From Clostridiales bacterium (GTDB taxonomy: Bacteria; Bacillota; Clostridia; Christensenellales; CAG-314), in contig SFEB01000041.1 of the NCBI GenBank assembly GCA_004558105.1, positions 1 through 10,382 on the forward strand: a DNA stretch of 10,382 nt, in the 5' to 3' direction. Positions 1 through 6,275 of the stretch are shown piece by piece. How positions within the stretch are numbered: position 1 is the stretch's first letter; each line of letters starts with the position of its first letter. The notes below the pieces were generated by a model. That model had not been told where the DNA came from. It did not search any database and was given only the letters and a program-made list of their open reading frames with translations. The position numbers and the translations under genes are program-made.

Positions 1-17
1 TACGAAGATAAATATAT

Positions 18-47
18 AATAAGTTACTGTACAAAGTAACTTATTTT
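18..47 (+). terminator. Rho-independent terminator of a gene upstream of the window
   Basis: An 11-bp perfect inverted repeat (arms 18-28 and 35-45) encloses a 6-nt loop. The right arm ends in the T-rich stretch TTATTTT. No coding frame can be assigned to bases 1-17. All three forward frames have a stop by position 39, so an upstream gene probably ends here. The hairpin separates it from the gene starting at 104. Confidence 0.7.
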
Positions 48-103
48 AGACTCTAATAATATTCATAAATCTCTATAAGTAATAAAATACTATAGGTGAT
101 AAT

Positions 104-424
104 ATGAATATAGAATTAATAAAAGCACTACTTTTAATAGCAGTATCATCAAGTATAATTAGTACATCATTTGTTCAAAAAATAAAAACTGTATCATTAA
201 TAAAATGTAGTGATTGCCTGGTATATATATCATTCTTAGTATCTATGAGTTTTGGTATGCTTTTTACTTTATCTTTTACAAATTATACATTAGTAGAATC
301 TCTTTGGGTAGGCTTATTTAGTTTCATTGGAGCAGACTCTCTATATAAAGCATTTGAAGATAAACTATTTAAATCATTTAATAAAATAAACGAAGTAAAA
401 GAAATAGAAAGAAAAGACTTATGA
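104..424 (+). CDS. Small three-helix membrane protein, possible holin
   Basis: This 106-residue protein is mostly hydrophobic. There are three likely membrane segments, at about residues 5-24, 36-58 and 63-80, followed by a charged, Lys/Glu-rich cytoplasmic-type tail (about 82-106). The ATG at 104 is preceded by an AGGTG ribosome-binding site at 94-98 with 5-nt spacing. Its TGA stop overlaps the ATG of the next gene (ATGA), so the two are almost certainly translationally coupled. A small multi-pass membrane protein directly ahead of a cell-wall hydrolase is the usual order of a phage lysis cassette (holin then endolysin), and that is the main reason for the holin suggestion. I do not recognise a specific holin family in the residues. 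It could equally be a host membrane protein helping secrete or regulate the peptidase, since no other phage gene is visible. A clear promoter is not obvious in 48-93. Confidence 0.6.
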   Translation: MNIELIKALLLIAVSSSIISTSFVQKIKTVSLIKCSDCLVYISFLVSMSFGMLFTLSFTNYTLVESLWVGLFSFIGADSLYKAFEDKLFKSFNKINEVKEIERKDL

Positions 425-1008
425 TAAAACTATATTTTCCTTGTAAGTATGTAAGTTTCACAAGAGGGTATTCAAGTAGTCATAAAGGAATAGATATGGC
501 ATGGAACTCTAAATATGGAGGACCTAATCATAATATCCTTGCTCCAGCAGACGGAACGGTAATAAAAGTATTAAAGAACTATAATAAAACGGATAAAACA
601 AGTAAAACTTATGGTAACTATGTAATAATAGATCATGGTAATAATATTGAAACAGTTGTTGCACATCTAAAATATAACACTATTAGAGTCAAAAAAGGTG
701 ATAAAGTGCATAAAGGTGACATACTAGGTGTAATGGGAAACACAGGATACTCAAAAGGTACTCACTGCCATTACGAAGTGAAAATTAATAATGAAAAAGT
801 AGACCCACTAAAATACACATACTTAGAAAATACTAATATATTAAATGACGCTACATCTAAAGAATATAAAATACTAAAAGATGAAGTTAAAGATGATAAA
901 AAAGAAGAAACAAAAGAAGAGTTAAAAGTAAAATTTGAATATACTTGTCCTAAAACAGGTATTTATAAAATTAAACTCATAGAAAATGAAAAGATTCTAA
1001 TTATCTAG
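421..1008 (+). CDS. M23-family (LytM-type) zinc endopeptidase, endolysin-like
   Basis: This 195-residue protein has the complete catalytic set of an M23 peptidoglycan endopeptidase: HxxxD at H21/D25, a histidine in the AHL motif at H82, and HxH at H115/H117. H21, D25 and H117 would bind zinc, with H82 and H115 catalytic. The family cuts peptide cross-bridges in the cell wall. The G-N-Y-V-I-I-D-H-G and K-K-G-D-x-V-x-K-G-D segments are typical of the fold. A Lys/Glu-rich linker (about 146-168) leads to a short C-terminal beta-type tail (169-195) that may be a small or truncated wall-binding module. There is no signal peptide, which fits an endolysin released through a holin, the likely role of the upstream gene. 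The start overlaps the previous stop and has only a weak purine-rich ribosome site, so coupling is likely. The last four codons overlap rnhC on the other strand. Confidence 0.88.
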   Translation: MIKLYFPCKYVSFTRGYSSSHKGIDMAWNSKYGGPNHNILAPADGTVIKVLKNYNKTDKTSKTYGNYVIIDHGNNIETVVAHLKYNTIRVKKGDKVHKGDILGVMGNTGYSKGTHCHYEVKINNEKVDPLKYTYLENTNILNDATSKEYKILKDEVKDDKKEETKEELKVKFEYTCPKTGIYKIKLIENEKILII

Positions 1009-1016
1009 AATCTTTT
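989..1016. terminator. Symmetric (bidirectional) terminator inside two convergent coding ends
   Basis: Arms 989-999 and 1006-1016 form a perfect 11-bp stem with a 6-nt loop. The stem starts with AAAA and ends with TTTT, so it can end transcription in either direction. It covers the last codons and stop of the M23 gene and the last codons and stop of rnhC on the opposite strand, with no intergenic space left over. Confidence 0.7.
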
Positions 1017-1935
1017 CTGTGTTTTTAAAATTAAGTTTAGCTATCTTTTCAAGCTCAAGTTTACCATACTTAGAAACAATCTTTTTACCAAGTTCATCTA
1101 CTTTATCACTAGCACCTTTTAATATTGTAACTCCATATTTTTCTGATAACTTATCCATTTCTACTAAGAATAAATATCTACTTATTACACTTGCAGCAGC
1201 TACACTTAAATGTTTACTTTCACCTTTAGTTAAAAATGTTATCTTAGTAACTTTATCAGTAATATTTTCTTGTTTTAAATAACTAAAATAACTTTTAGGA
1301 GTAGTAAATTGATCAACTATGATTTTATGATAAGGTATTCCCTTATTAGATAGTTCATATAAAACTCTATTATGTAGTATCGCTTTGATCTTATTCATAT
1401 TAAAACCTTTATTAGATAGTTCATTATACTTAACATTTGATAATGTGAACGTAACATAAGGTATTTTATCCATAAGAATAGGGGCACATCTACGTATCTT
1501 TTCATCAGTCATCTTCTTAGAATCCATTATTTTCAAATCTTCAAGTAATTTTCTAGTAGATTTATCAACTAGTGTAGCAGTTACAATAATAGGACCAAAA
1601 TAGTCACCAGTACCAACTTCATCACTACCAATCGCATCATAATAGTAGTATGTTTTATCATTCTCTTTATCATCTTTAGTTTTCATTTCACTATCTATAT
1701 CTCTATCATTAAAATGTCTTTCTAAGTCTTTCCACATATTAGCATCAATATCAGCACTTATTCCTTGGAACATAACTTTACCACTTTCATATAAAGTTAT
1801 AATAGTTCCACCTTCTTCAGCTTGAAAAATAGAGTATGGTGGTTTCTTATCTCTTTGTAATAATTCATAATAATCAATCATTTTTTCTTTGATATTATCA
1901 CTTACTTTAAATACAATAGTTTTTTGTTCTGCCAT
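997..1935 (-). CDS. rnhC: Ribonuclease HIII
   Basis: This 312-residue protein has the two-part architecture of RNase HIII. An N-terminal TBP-like substrate-binding domain covers about residues 1-80, and a type-2 RNase H catalytic domain covers about 97-308. The catalytic motif G-S-D-E-V-G-T-G-D-Y-F-G-P holds D105 and E106. Further acidic residues sit in the M-D-S-K-K segment (D138) and in I-V-D-Q-F (D208). The S-V-A-A-A-S-V-I-S-R helix near residue 245 is also characteristic. The family removes RNA from RNA-DNA hybrids such as R-loops and primers, in the cytoplasm. Length is normal for the family. The ATG at 1935 follows a modest ribosome site (GGATGTG, minus strand, 5-nt spacing). The gene is monocistronic, convergent with the M23 gene and divergent from the ORF at 2026. 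Its low G+C shows that the AT-rich part includes host chromosome and not only phage DNA. Confidence 0.95.
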   Translation of the reverse strand: MAEQKTIVFKVSDNIKEKMIDYYELLQRDKKPPYSIFQAEEGGTIITLYESGKVMFQGISADIDANMWKDLERHFNDRDIDSEMKTKDDKENDKTYYYYDAIGSDEVGTGDYFGPIIVTATLVDKSTRKLLEDLKIMDSKKMTDEKIRRCAPILMDKIPYVTFTLSNVKYNELSNKGFNMNKIKAILHNRVLYELSNKGIPYHKIIVDQFTTPKSYFSYLKQENITDKVTKITFLTKGESKHLSVAAASVISRYLFLVEMDKLSEKYGVTILKGASDKVDELGKKIVSKYGKLELEKIAKLNFKNTEKILDN

Positions 1936-1958
1936 ATAATCACATCCAAGAATATTTT

Positions 1959-1988
1959 ATCATATTTTAATAATTCTTGAAATCTTAA
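1959..1988 (-). promoter_or_regulatory. Candidate rnhC promoter
   Basis: On the minus strand, TTAAGA (1988-1983) and TATGAT (1964-1959) are separated by 18 nt and lie about 24 nt before the rnhC ATG. In DNA this AT-rich such matches are common, so support is modest. The -35 element falls in the spacer of the opposite promoter. Confidence 0.35.
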
Positions 1989-2005
1989 AATAAAAAATAT
2001 ATAAT
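1977..2005 (+). promoter_or_regulatory. Sigma-A-type promoter for the ORF at 2026
   Basis: TTGAAA (1977-1982), a 17-nt spacer and a perfect TATAAT (2000-2005) make a strong vegetative promoter. Transcription would begin near 2012, giving a leader of about 14 nt. A ribosome site AGAGG (2015-2019) stands 6 nt before the ATG at 2026. The promoter overlaps the divergent candidate rnhC promoter, so polymerase binding at the two could be mutually exclusive. Confidence 0.7.
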
Positions 2006-2025
2006 AAAAAACCAAGAGGTATATT

Positions 2026-2850
2026 ATGAGAGATAAATATTTAAGAATATTTTTTTATGATTTAAGTATGATATTTGGAAAATTTGAATTAAATGATAAT
2101 TTTATTAGTATGTTTAATTCTTTTGTAAGAGATAATTTAAATCCAACAACTATTGACTGTTTCAAAATGATAATAAAAATAAGAAAAGGAAAAGAAGGCT
2201 ACGACGCCATTTTTACCTCCATAGATATCATCGAAAACCGTATAGGCAAAGAATTGAATAAAGAAGCGCCGAAAGGCATGTCGCAGGAAGAATACGAACA
2301 GTACTTGTTCTTAAAGGCGCGTGCGTACCGTCACCTCGGCAGTACTTATTACACCTTCAAAGACATCGACGTCGGTCACTATTGCAACGAAGCGTTGAAA
2401 GTTCTCGAAGTATTAAAATCCAACGGTTTCGACAAATCCAAAAAATCAATGTACGAAAACATGCTTTACGGCGTCGAAAACAATCTTTACCTGTACAATC
2501 TGTATAAGTTTATTTCGGATAACAAAAGAGAAAACGGTAACGGCGACACGCGCAAACTGGACGAAACCCGCCGTAACGTCGAAAAAGCGATAGAAGATCT
2601 TTCCGCGTTGCCCAAAGAAGAGCAGGACAACCACCGTATGTTGAAACTTTTGTCCTTAAAGTGTCAGATCAATAAGGTTTTCAGCGTAATAAAAAAAGAA
2701 AAAATGGATATCGACGGCACCAACGCCGATCTTAAAAAAATCGAGGCAACTCTGGCAAAAAACATATATTTCGACGATGCGATGGAAGTTTATACCAACC
2801 AGAAAGTCCAGTTGTTGTTTGAAGAGACCAAAAATATACTCATGGAGTAA
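2026..2850 (+). CDS. Hybrid-composition ORF: AT-rich N-terminus joined to a helical TPR-like protein
   Basis: The continuous 274-codon ORF changes character inside itself. Residues 1 to about 40-56 are encoded in the same extreme AT-rich style as rnhC (TTA, AGA, AAT, TTT codons). From about residue 57 the codons become GGC, TAC, GAC, GCC, CGT and CTC, as in the genes downstream. The C-terminal part is hydrophilic and almost all alpha-helical. The stretch at about residues 92-130 (Y-L-F-L-K-A-R-A-Y-R-H-L-G-S-T-Y, then E-A-L-K-V-L-E-V-L) resembles a tetratricopeptide-type helix pair, so a scaffold or protein-binding role is a guess. There is no signal peptide or enzyme motif. I do not recognise a family for either half. 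The promoter and ribosome site belong to the AT-rich side. The reading is either an artificial fusion from a chimeric assembly, in which case both halves are fragments of unrelated genes, or a real fusion at a transfer boundary. Confidence 0.5.
   Translation: MRDKYLRIFFYDLSMIFGKFELNDNFISMFNSFVRDNLNPTTIDCFKMIIKIRKGKEGYDAIFTSIDIIENRIGKELNKEAPKGMSQEEYEQYLFLKARAYRHLGSTYYTFKDIDVGHYCNEALKVLEVLKSNGFDKSKKSMYENMLYGVENNLYLYNLYKFISDNKRENGNGDTRKLDETRRNVEKAIEDLSALPKEEQDNHRMLKLLSLKCQINKVFSVIKKEKMDIDGTNADLKKIEATLAKNIYFDDAMEVYTNQKVQLLFEETKNILME
2140..2199. other. Composition breakpoint inside an ORF
   Basis: G+C counted by hand is about 13% in 2041-2100, 22% in 2101-2160, 17% in 2161-2190, 47% in 2191-2220, 38% in 2221-2280 and 53% in 2281-2340. 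Codon choice changes at the same place and stays changed to the end of the window. The 30 bases before position 2197 are low-complexity A/G-rich sequence that could be shared between genomes by chance. No repeat, att-like core, transposon end or tRNA is seen at the break. Confidence 0.8.
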
Positions 2851-2878
2851 AAACGTTGATTAAAAATCTCTGAAACGA

Positions 2879-2907
2879 TTGACATAACTTGAAAATATTG
2901 ATAAACT
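2879..2907 (+). promoter_or_regulatory. Promoter for the Gate-domain gene
   Basis: A perfect TTGACA (2879-2884), a 17-nt spacer and TAAACT (2902-2907) precede the gene at 2933. The predicted start of transcription is near 2914. The -10 box is only a 4-of-6 match. No terminator is seen between the preceding stop at 2850 and this promoter. Confidence 0.6.
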
Positions 2908-2920
2908 TGCCTTGTTTTGT

Positions 2921-2924
2921 GAGG
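2921..2924 (+). promoter_or_regulatory. Ribosome-binding site that sets the start of the Gate-domain gene
   Basis: GAGG at 2921-2924 lies 8 nt before the ATG at 2933. The longer in-frame start, a TTG at 2912, has no ribosome site and would fall at the predicted transcription start, so 2933 is preferred. Confidence 0.65.
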
Positions 2925-2932
2925 ATAGAATA

Positions 2933-4156
2933 ATGGAGCAGCCCGTACCGCCTTTGGCGGACAATGTTGAAAAAGAAAAAAAAGAAAGTACGACTACCGC
3001 AACGGAAGTTTGTAAAGATCAACCTGTACTAAAAAAAGCCGTCAGTGTGGAAGGTTTCGTATGCCTTGCGCTGGTTATCGGCTTTTTTACCTTGTTCGGG
3101 ATAAAAATGGGTTTTGCAAATACCCTCAATACATGGTTCAAGACTGCGTTCGACCTGTTGATTAATACTTGCTTTTACCTGATGGCGATAGCAGTAGTCA
3201 TAGGTGCTTTGGCAGAGTTGTTGAGCGAATTCGGGGTGATAAGTCTTGCCAATAAAGTTCTGTCGCCGTTAATGAAACCTTTATTCGGTATGCCGGGCGC
3301 GACGAGCATGGCGATTTTAGCGTCGTTCTTGTCCGACAATCCAGCGGTGCTTACTTTGGCGGACAGTAAAGGCTTTCGGAGATATTTTAAAAAGTATCAA
3401 CTCGGTGCGATAACCAACGTTGGTACCACTTACGGAATGGGACTTATCGTTATCGTTTCTATGGTGACGATGAAGAGCGGCAACGCTTTGCCCGTATTAA
3501 TGGGCGTTATTGCTGTATTTTTAACCAGCATACTCGTAACGCGGCTCATGCTTTTTAAAACGAAAAAAATTTACGGTACCGAGGCGGAAGCGGTGGAAGA
3601 TGAAGGCGAAACAATCGTTTACGACGCCGATCGCTTCAGAGAAATCCGCAGCGGCGGCGGTCTTAACAGATTTTTTTCGGCAATTCTTGACGGCGGAAAA
3701 AGCGGTGTAAAAATCGGTCTGGGAATAATTCCCGGCGTTCTTATTATAGCAACTATCGTAATGATGCTTACGTACGGCGAGCCTACGGGCGGATACACCG
3801 GAAGCGCGGGTGAGGGTATAGCGCTTATTCCGGCAATCGGCGAGTTTTGTTCGCCCGTGCTGAAATTCCTTTTCGGTTTTTCTTCTCCTGAAAACATTGC
3901 CGTACCTCTGACCGCACTCGGAAGCGCAGGGGCTGCGTTGGGTTTGATAGGTAGATTGAGTATCGAATTCAGTGCCAACGACGTAGCGGTGTTTACCGCA
4001 ATGTGTATGTTCTGGAGCGGTTATCTGTCCACTCACGTTTCAATGATGGACAGCTTAAAGATGCGTAATCTGACCGGTTGGGCTATACTTTTCCACACGA
4101 TAGGCGGCATAGTGGCAGGTATTCTGGCGAACGTGCTGGTGTGCATATTTTTGTAA
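2933..4156 (+). CDS. Polytopic membrane protein with Gate (nucleoside-recognition) domains
   Basis: The protein has 407 residues. A charged, probably cytoplasmic N-terminal tail (1-38, Lys/Glu/Thr-rich) is followed by about eight to nine hydrophobic segments, near residues 41-62, 73-97, 157-180, 185-208, 257-282, 295-315, 320-340, 348-370 and 382-407. A hydrophilic loop lies at about 209-255. The Gly-rich and Asn/Pro-containing helices (F-L-S-D-N-P-A-V; N-V-G-T-T-Y-G-M-G; G-F-S-S-P-E-N) and the overall layout resemble the Gate or nucleoside-recognition superfamily, which includes SpmA/SpmB and YjiG/YjiH. Those are often two separate proteins. Here the length and layout suggest both halves in one chain. 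Substrate and direction of transport are unknown; the family is associated with transport or permeation of small molecules, but the role is poorly defined. It is transcribed alone from its own promoter and followed by a terminator. Confidence 0.75.
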   Translation: MEQPVPPLADNVEKEKKESTTTATEVCKDQPVLKKAVSVEGFVCLALVIGFFTLFGIKMGFANTLNTWFKTAFDLLINTCFYLMAIAVVIGALAELLSEFGVISLANKVLSPLMKPLFGMPGATSMAILASFLSDNPAVLTLADSKGFRRYFKKYQLGAITNVGTTYGMGLIVIVSMVTMKSGNALPVLMGVIAVFLTSILVTRLMLFKTKKIYGTEAEAVEDEGETIVYDADRFREIRSGGGLNRFFSAILDGGKSGVKIGLGIIPGVLIIATIVMMLTYGEPTGGYTGSAGEGIALIPAIGEFCSPVLKFLFGFSSPENIAVPLTALGSAGAALGLIGRLSIEFSANDVAVFTAMCMFWSGYLSTHVSMMDSLKMRNLTGWAILFHTIGGIVAGILANVLVCIFL

Positions 4157-4186
4157 ACGGTAAAAATCAAAATAAAAATTAAAGCA

Positions 4187-4214
4187 AAGCGTAGCAAAAT
4201 TGTTACGCTTTTTT
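4187..4214 (+). terminator. Rho-independent terminator after the Gate-domain gene
   Basis: Arms 4187-4197 and 4200-4210 pair over 11 positions with one G-T pair and almost no loop, so the innermost pairs probably open. Six T residues (4209-4214) follow. It ends only 36 nt before the ABC-F start codon, and the next promoter begins directly behind it. Confidence 0.8.
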
Positions 4215-4215
4215 C

Positions 4216-4244
4216 TTGATAAAACGGAAGTTTTCGTGTAAAAT
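4216..4244 (+). promoter_or_regulatory. Promoter placing transcription start on the ABC-F ATG
   Basis: TTGATA (4216-4221), a 17-nt spacer and TAAAAT (4239-4244) form a strong sigma-A-type promoter. The usual transcription start, 7 nt past the -10 box, would be base 4251, the A of the ATG. The mRNA would then have no leader. The only ribosome-site-like bases (AAAGG, 4245-4249) lie 1 nt from the ATG, too close to work normally. Confidence 0.65.
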
Positions 4245-4250
4245 AAAGGT

Positions 4251-6143
4251 ATGCTTATAAGCTTAAAGAACGTAACGAAGTCGTTTAAAGATCAGGTAGT
4301 GTTAAAAAACGTTGATTTTTCGGTAAACGAACATGACCGTATAGGAGTCGTGGGCGTAAACGGTGTTGGCAAGACAACGCTGCTTAACGTGATTTTCGAC
4401 GGCGAGTTTGACAACGATCCGAAAAACGGCGTGGGCGAGTTGTATATAAAAAAGGACTTGAAAATCGGCTATTTAAAGCAGGTGGAAAAACTTCTCGGCG
4501 ACAACACTTTGTATCGGGAAATCCGCAGCAGTTTTGCCGAGGTGGACGAGGTTGCCGCAAAACTTGACAACCTGCGTAATAAACTTGCCGATTTACCGAC
4601 CGACAGCGTAGAATACAAGGCAACGAGCAACCAGATAAACAGCCTTATGGCGTACTACGACAGCCTCGACGGATACAACGTTGAGACGAATATCAAAAAG
4701 GTACTTAACGGTATGGGTTTTGCCGACAGAGATCTTTCGGGAAGCGTGAGAGATTTGTCCGGCGGAGAAAAAACGCGCTTTGCTCTGGCAAAACTGTTGT
4801 GTCTGGCGCCAGATGTTTTATTGCTTGACGAACCGACTAACCACCTGGATTTTGAAACGAGGCAGTGGTTGGAAGGGTATTTAAAGAGTTTTAGCGGCGC
4901 AATCGTTGTAGTGAGTCATGACAGATATTTTCTTGACTGTTGTTGCGACAGTATAGCGGAAGTGCGGGATAAAAAAATATACCGTTACAAAGGCGGTTAT
5001 CAATCCTTTTTGCAACAGAGGCAGGCGGCACTGGATTTGCAAGCCAAGGAGTACGCAAAACAGCAGGAAGAGATTGCCCGTATGGAAGAGTTTGTAAGAA
5101 AGAATCTTGCCGCTTCTTCAAGCACGAACAGCGTCGGAAGTCGTGTCAAGGCGTTGGAAAAAATGCAACGCATCGAAGCGGTTCCGCCGCCTCCCAAGGA
5201 TATTGTTCTCAATTTTGACTACGACGAAGAACCGACAAAAAACGTTCTTACGGTAAAAAATCTCGGCATTACCGTGGGCGACAATAAAAGATTGTTTGAA
5301 AACGTTAATTTTGAAGTTACGCGTGGAGAAAAAATCGCCATAGTAGGTACTAACGGCGTGGGTAAATCAAGTTTTTTATCCGCCTTATTCAGACTTATTC
5401 CGTTTGACGGCGTTATCGGTTGGGGAAAGGGTGTTAAAACCGCGTACATGGAGCAGGAAGGCAAGACTCTTAACAAAAATCTGACGGTTTACGACTTTGT
5501 TTGCAGTCAGCTTCGTCTCGCAACTCAGTATGACGTAAGAAGTTTACTCGCCCGCGTCAATATCGTAGGCGACGACGTTTTAAAAAAACTTAGCGAGCTT
5601 TCGGGCGCAACGGTCAGTAAGGTTCTTTTGGCAATTCTGATGACTAAAAGAGCCAACGTTCTGGTGCTTGACGAGCCGACAAACCACCTTGATTTTAAGG
5701 CGATGGAAGGGCTGGATAAAGCTCTTAGCGAATACACGGGTACCCTCGTTTTGGTTAGTCACGACAGATATCTGCTTAAAAAAGTACCAACGAAAATCGT
5801 TGAAATCACGCCCGAAGGTTTTGTTACCGTCAACGGAAATTACGACGCGTACCTGAAGTATAAAAAGGACGGAACCAACGTCCCGACTCAACCGAATGAG
5901 AAGGCGGAAAAGCCTGTCAGGCAGGCGTCGGATAAAAAGCAACAGCGTATCGACAGAATGGATAAAAACCGTTTGGAAAGAGAATTGACGGCGTTGGAAG
6001 AGGAGATACGGCAATTAAACGAAAGCTTGTCAGATCCGTCTGTCATGAGCGACTACAAAAAGATTATCGAAGTCACCGAACAGATAGAAAAGAAAGAAAA
6101 GAGTTATAACGAAAAGATGGAAAAGTGGCTTACGTACGATTGA
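4251..6143 (+). CDS. ABC-F family ATPase (YdiF/Uup-like), ribosome-associated
   Basis: This 630-residue soluble protein has two ABC ATPase domains in tandem and no membrane segment, which defines the ABC-F group. Such proteins bind the ribosomal E site and either rescue stalled translation or protect against ribosome-targeting antibiotics. Domain 1 has Walker A with K41, signature LSGGEKTR (169-176) and Walker B with D193/E194 in D-E-P-T-N-H-L-D. A Lys/Gln/Glu-rich helical linker (about 255-315) is the P-site tRNA-interaction motif region. Domain 2 has Walker A with K372 and Walker B D474/E475. Its signature reads LSGAT (450-454), not LSGGE. A charged C-terminal coiled coil covers about 565-628. 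Length and C-terminal extension resemble YdiF/Uup types more than short resistance factors, so a housekeeping role is more likely, but drug protection cannot be excluded. The start has no proper ribosome site (see the promoter entry). The N-terminus M-L-I-S-L-K-N-V-T-K-S-F matches the normal family beginning, so the start is sound. Confidence 0.92.
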   Translation: MLISLKNVTKSFKDQVVLKNVDFSVNEHDRIGVVGVNGVGKTTLLNVIFDGEFDNDPKNGVGELYIKKDLKIGYLKQVEKLLGDNTLYREIRSSFAEVDEVAAKLDNLRNKLADLPTDSVEYKATSNQINSLMAYYDSLDGYNVETNIKKVLNGMGFADRDLSGSVRDLSGGEKTRFALAKLLCLAPDVLLLDEPTNHLDFETRQWLEGYLKSFSGAIVVVSHDRYFLDCCCDSIAEVRDKKIYRYKGGYQSFLQQRQAALDLQAKEYAKQQEEIARMEEFVRKNLAASSSTNSVGSRVKALEKMQRIEAVPPPPKDIVLNFDYDEEPTKNVLTVKNLGITVGDNKRLFENVNFEVTRGEKIAIVGTNGVGKSSFLSALFRLIPFDGVIGWGKGVKTAYMEQEGKTLNKNLTVYDFVCSQLRLATQYDVRSLLARVNIVGDDVLKKLSELSGATVSKVLLAILMTKRANVLVLDEPTNHLDFKAMEGLDKALSEYTGTLVLVSHDRYLLKKVPTKIVEITPEGFVTVNGNYDAYLKYKKDGTNVPTQPNEKAEKPVRQASDKKQQRIDRMDKNRLERELTALEEEIRQLNESLSDPSVMSDYKKIIEVTEQIEKKEKSYNEKMEKWLTYD

Positions 6144-6160
6144 TTTATATTATTACTGCC

Positions 6161-6187
6161 AAACCCGCAGCATTTGCGGGTTTTTTT
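6161..6187 (+). terminator. Rho-independent terminator after the ABC-F gene
   Basis: A 9-bp perfect stem (6161-6169 with 6175-6183) encloses a 5-nt loop and runs into seven T residues (6181-6187). It begins 18 nt after the ABC-F stop. Confidence 0.9.
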
Positions 6188-6263
6188 AACGCCTTTTTCC
6201 GATTTTTTAATTTTTTCAAGTTTAAAGGCGGTCTTAGTGGCAATAATACAAAACAAAATTATC

Positions 6264-6268
6264 GGAGG
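6264..6268 (+). promoter_or_regulatory. Ribosome-binding site that sets the start of the ferritin-like gene
   Basis: GGAGG at 6264-6268 lies 7 nt before the ATG at 6276. The frame stays open upstream to an ATG at 6174, but that start lies in the loop of the preceding terminator. The promoter is not clear. AATAAT at 6242-6247 is a possible -10 box without a good -35 partner. Confidence 0.85.
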
Positions 6269-6275
6269 TAAAACT

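Noticed and set aside
104..1008. Use of TGA as Trp (Mollicutes code) in the AT-rich part
   Set aside because: Trp is encoded by TGG in all three AT-rich genes, and the TGA at 422-424 forms a normal ATGA stop/start overlap. No internal TGA was found in the coding frames.
2912..2932. TTG start seven codons upstream for the Gate-domain protein
   Set aside because: There is no ribosome site before it and it lies at or before the predicted transcription start; the ATG at 2933 has GAGG at good spacing.
4187..4214. The hairpin before the ABC-F gene as an antibiotic-responsive attenuator
   Set aside because: No promoter or leader peptide was found between the Gate-domain stop and the hairpin, and a good promoter lies downstream of it, so it is best read as the terminator of the preceding gene.
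6174..6275. N-terminal extension of the ferritin-like gene from an ATG at 6174
   Set aside because: The start is inside the ABC-F terminator hairpin and has no ribosome site; GGAGG precedes the ATG at 6276.
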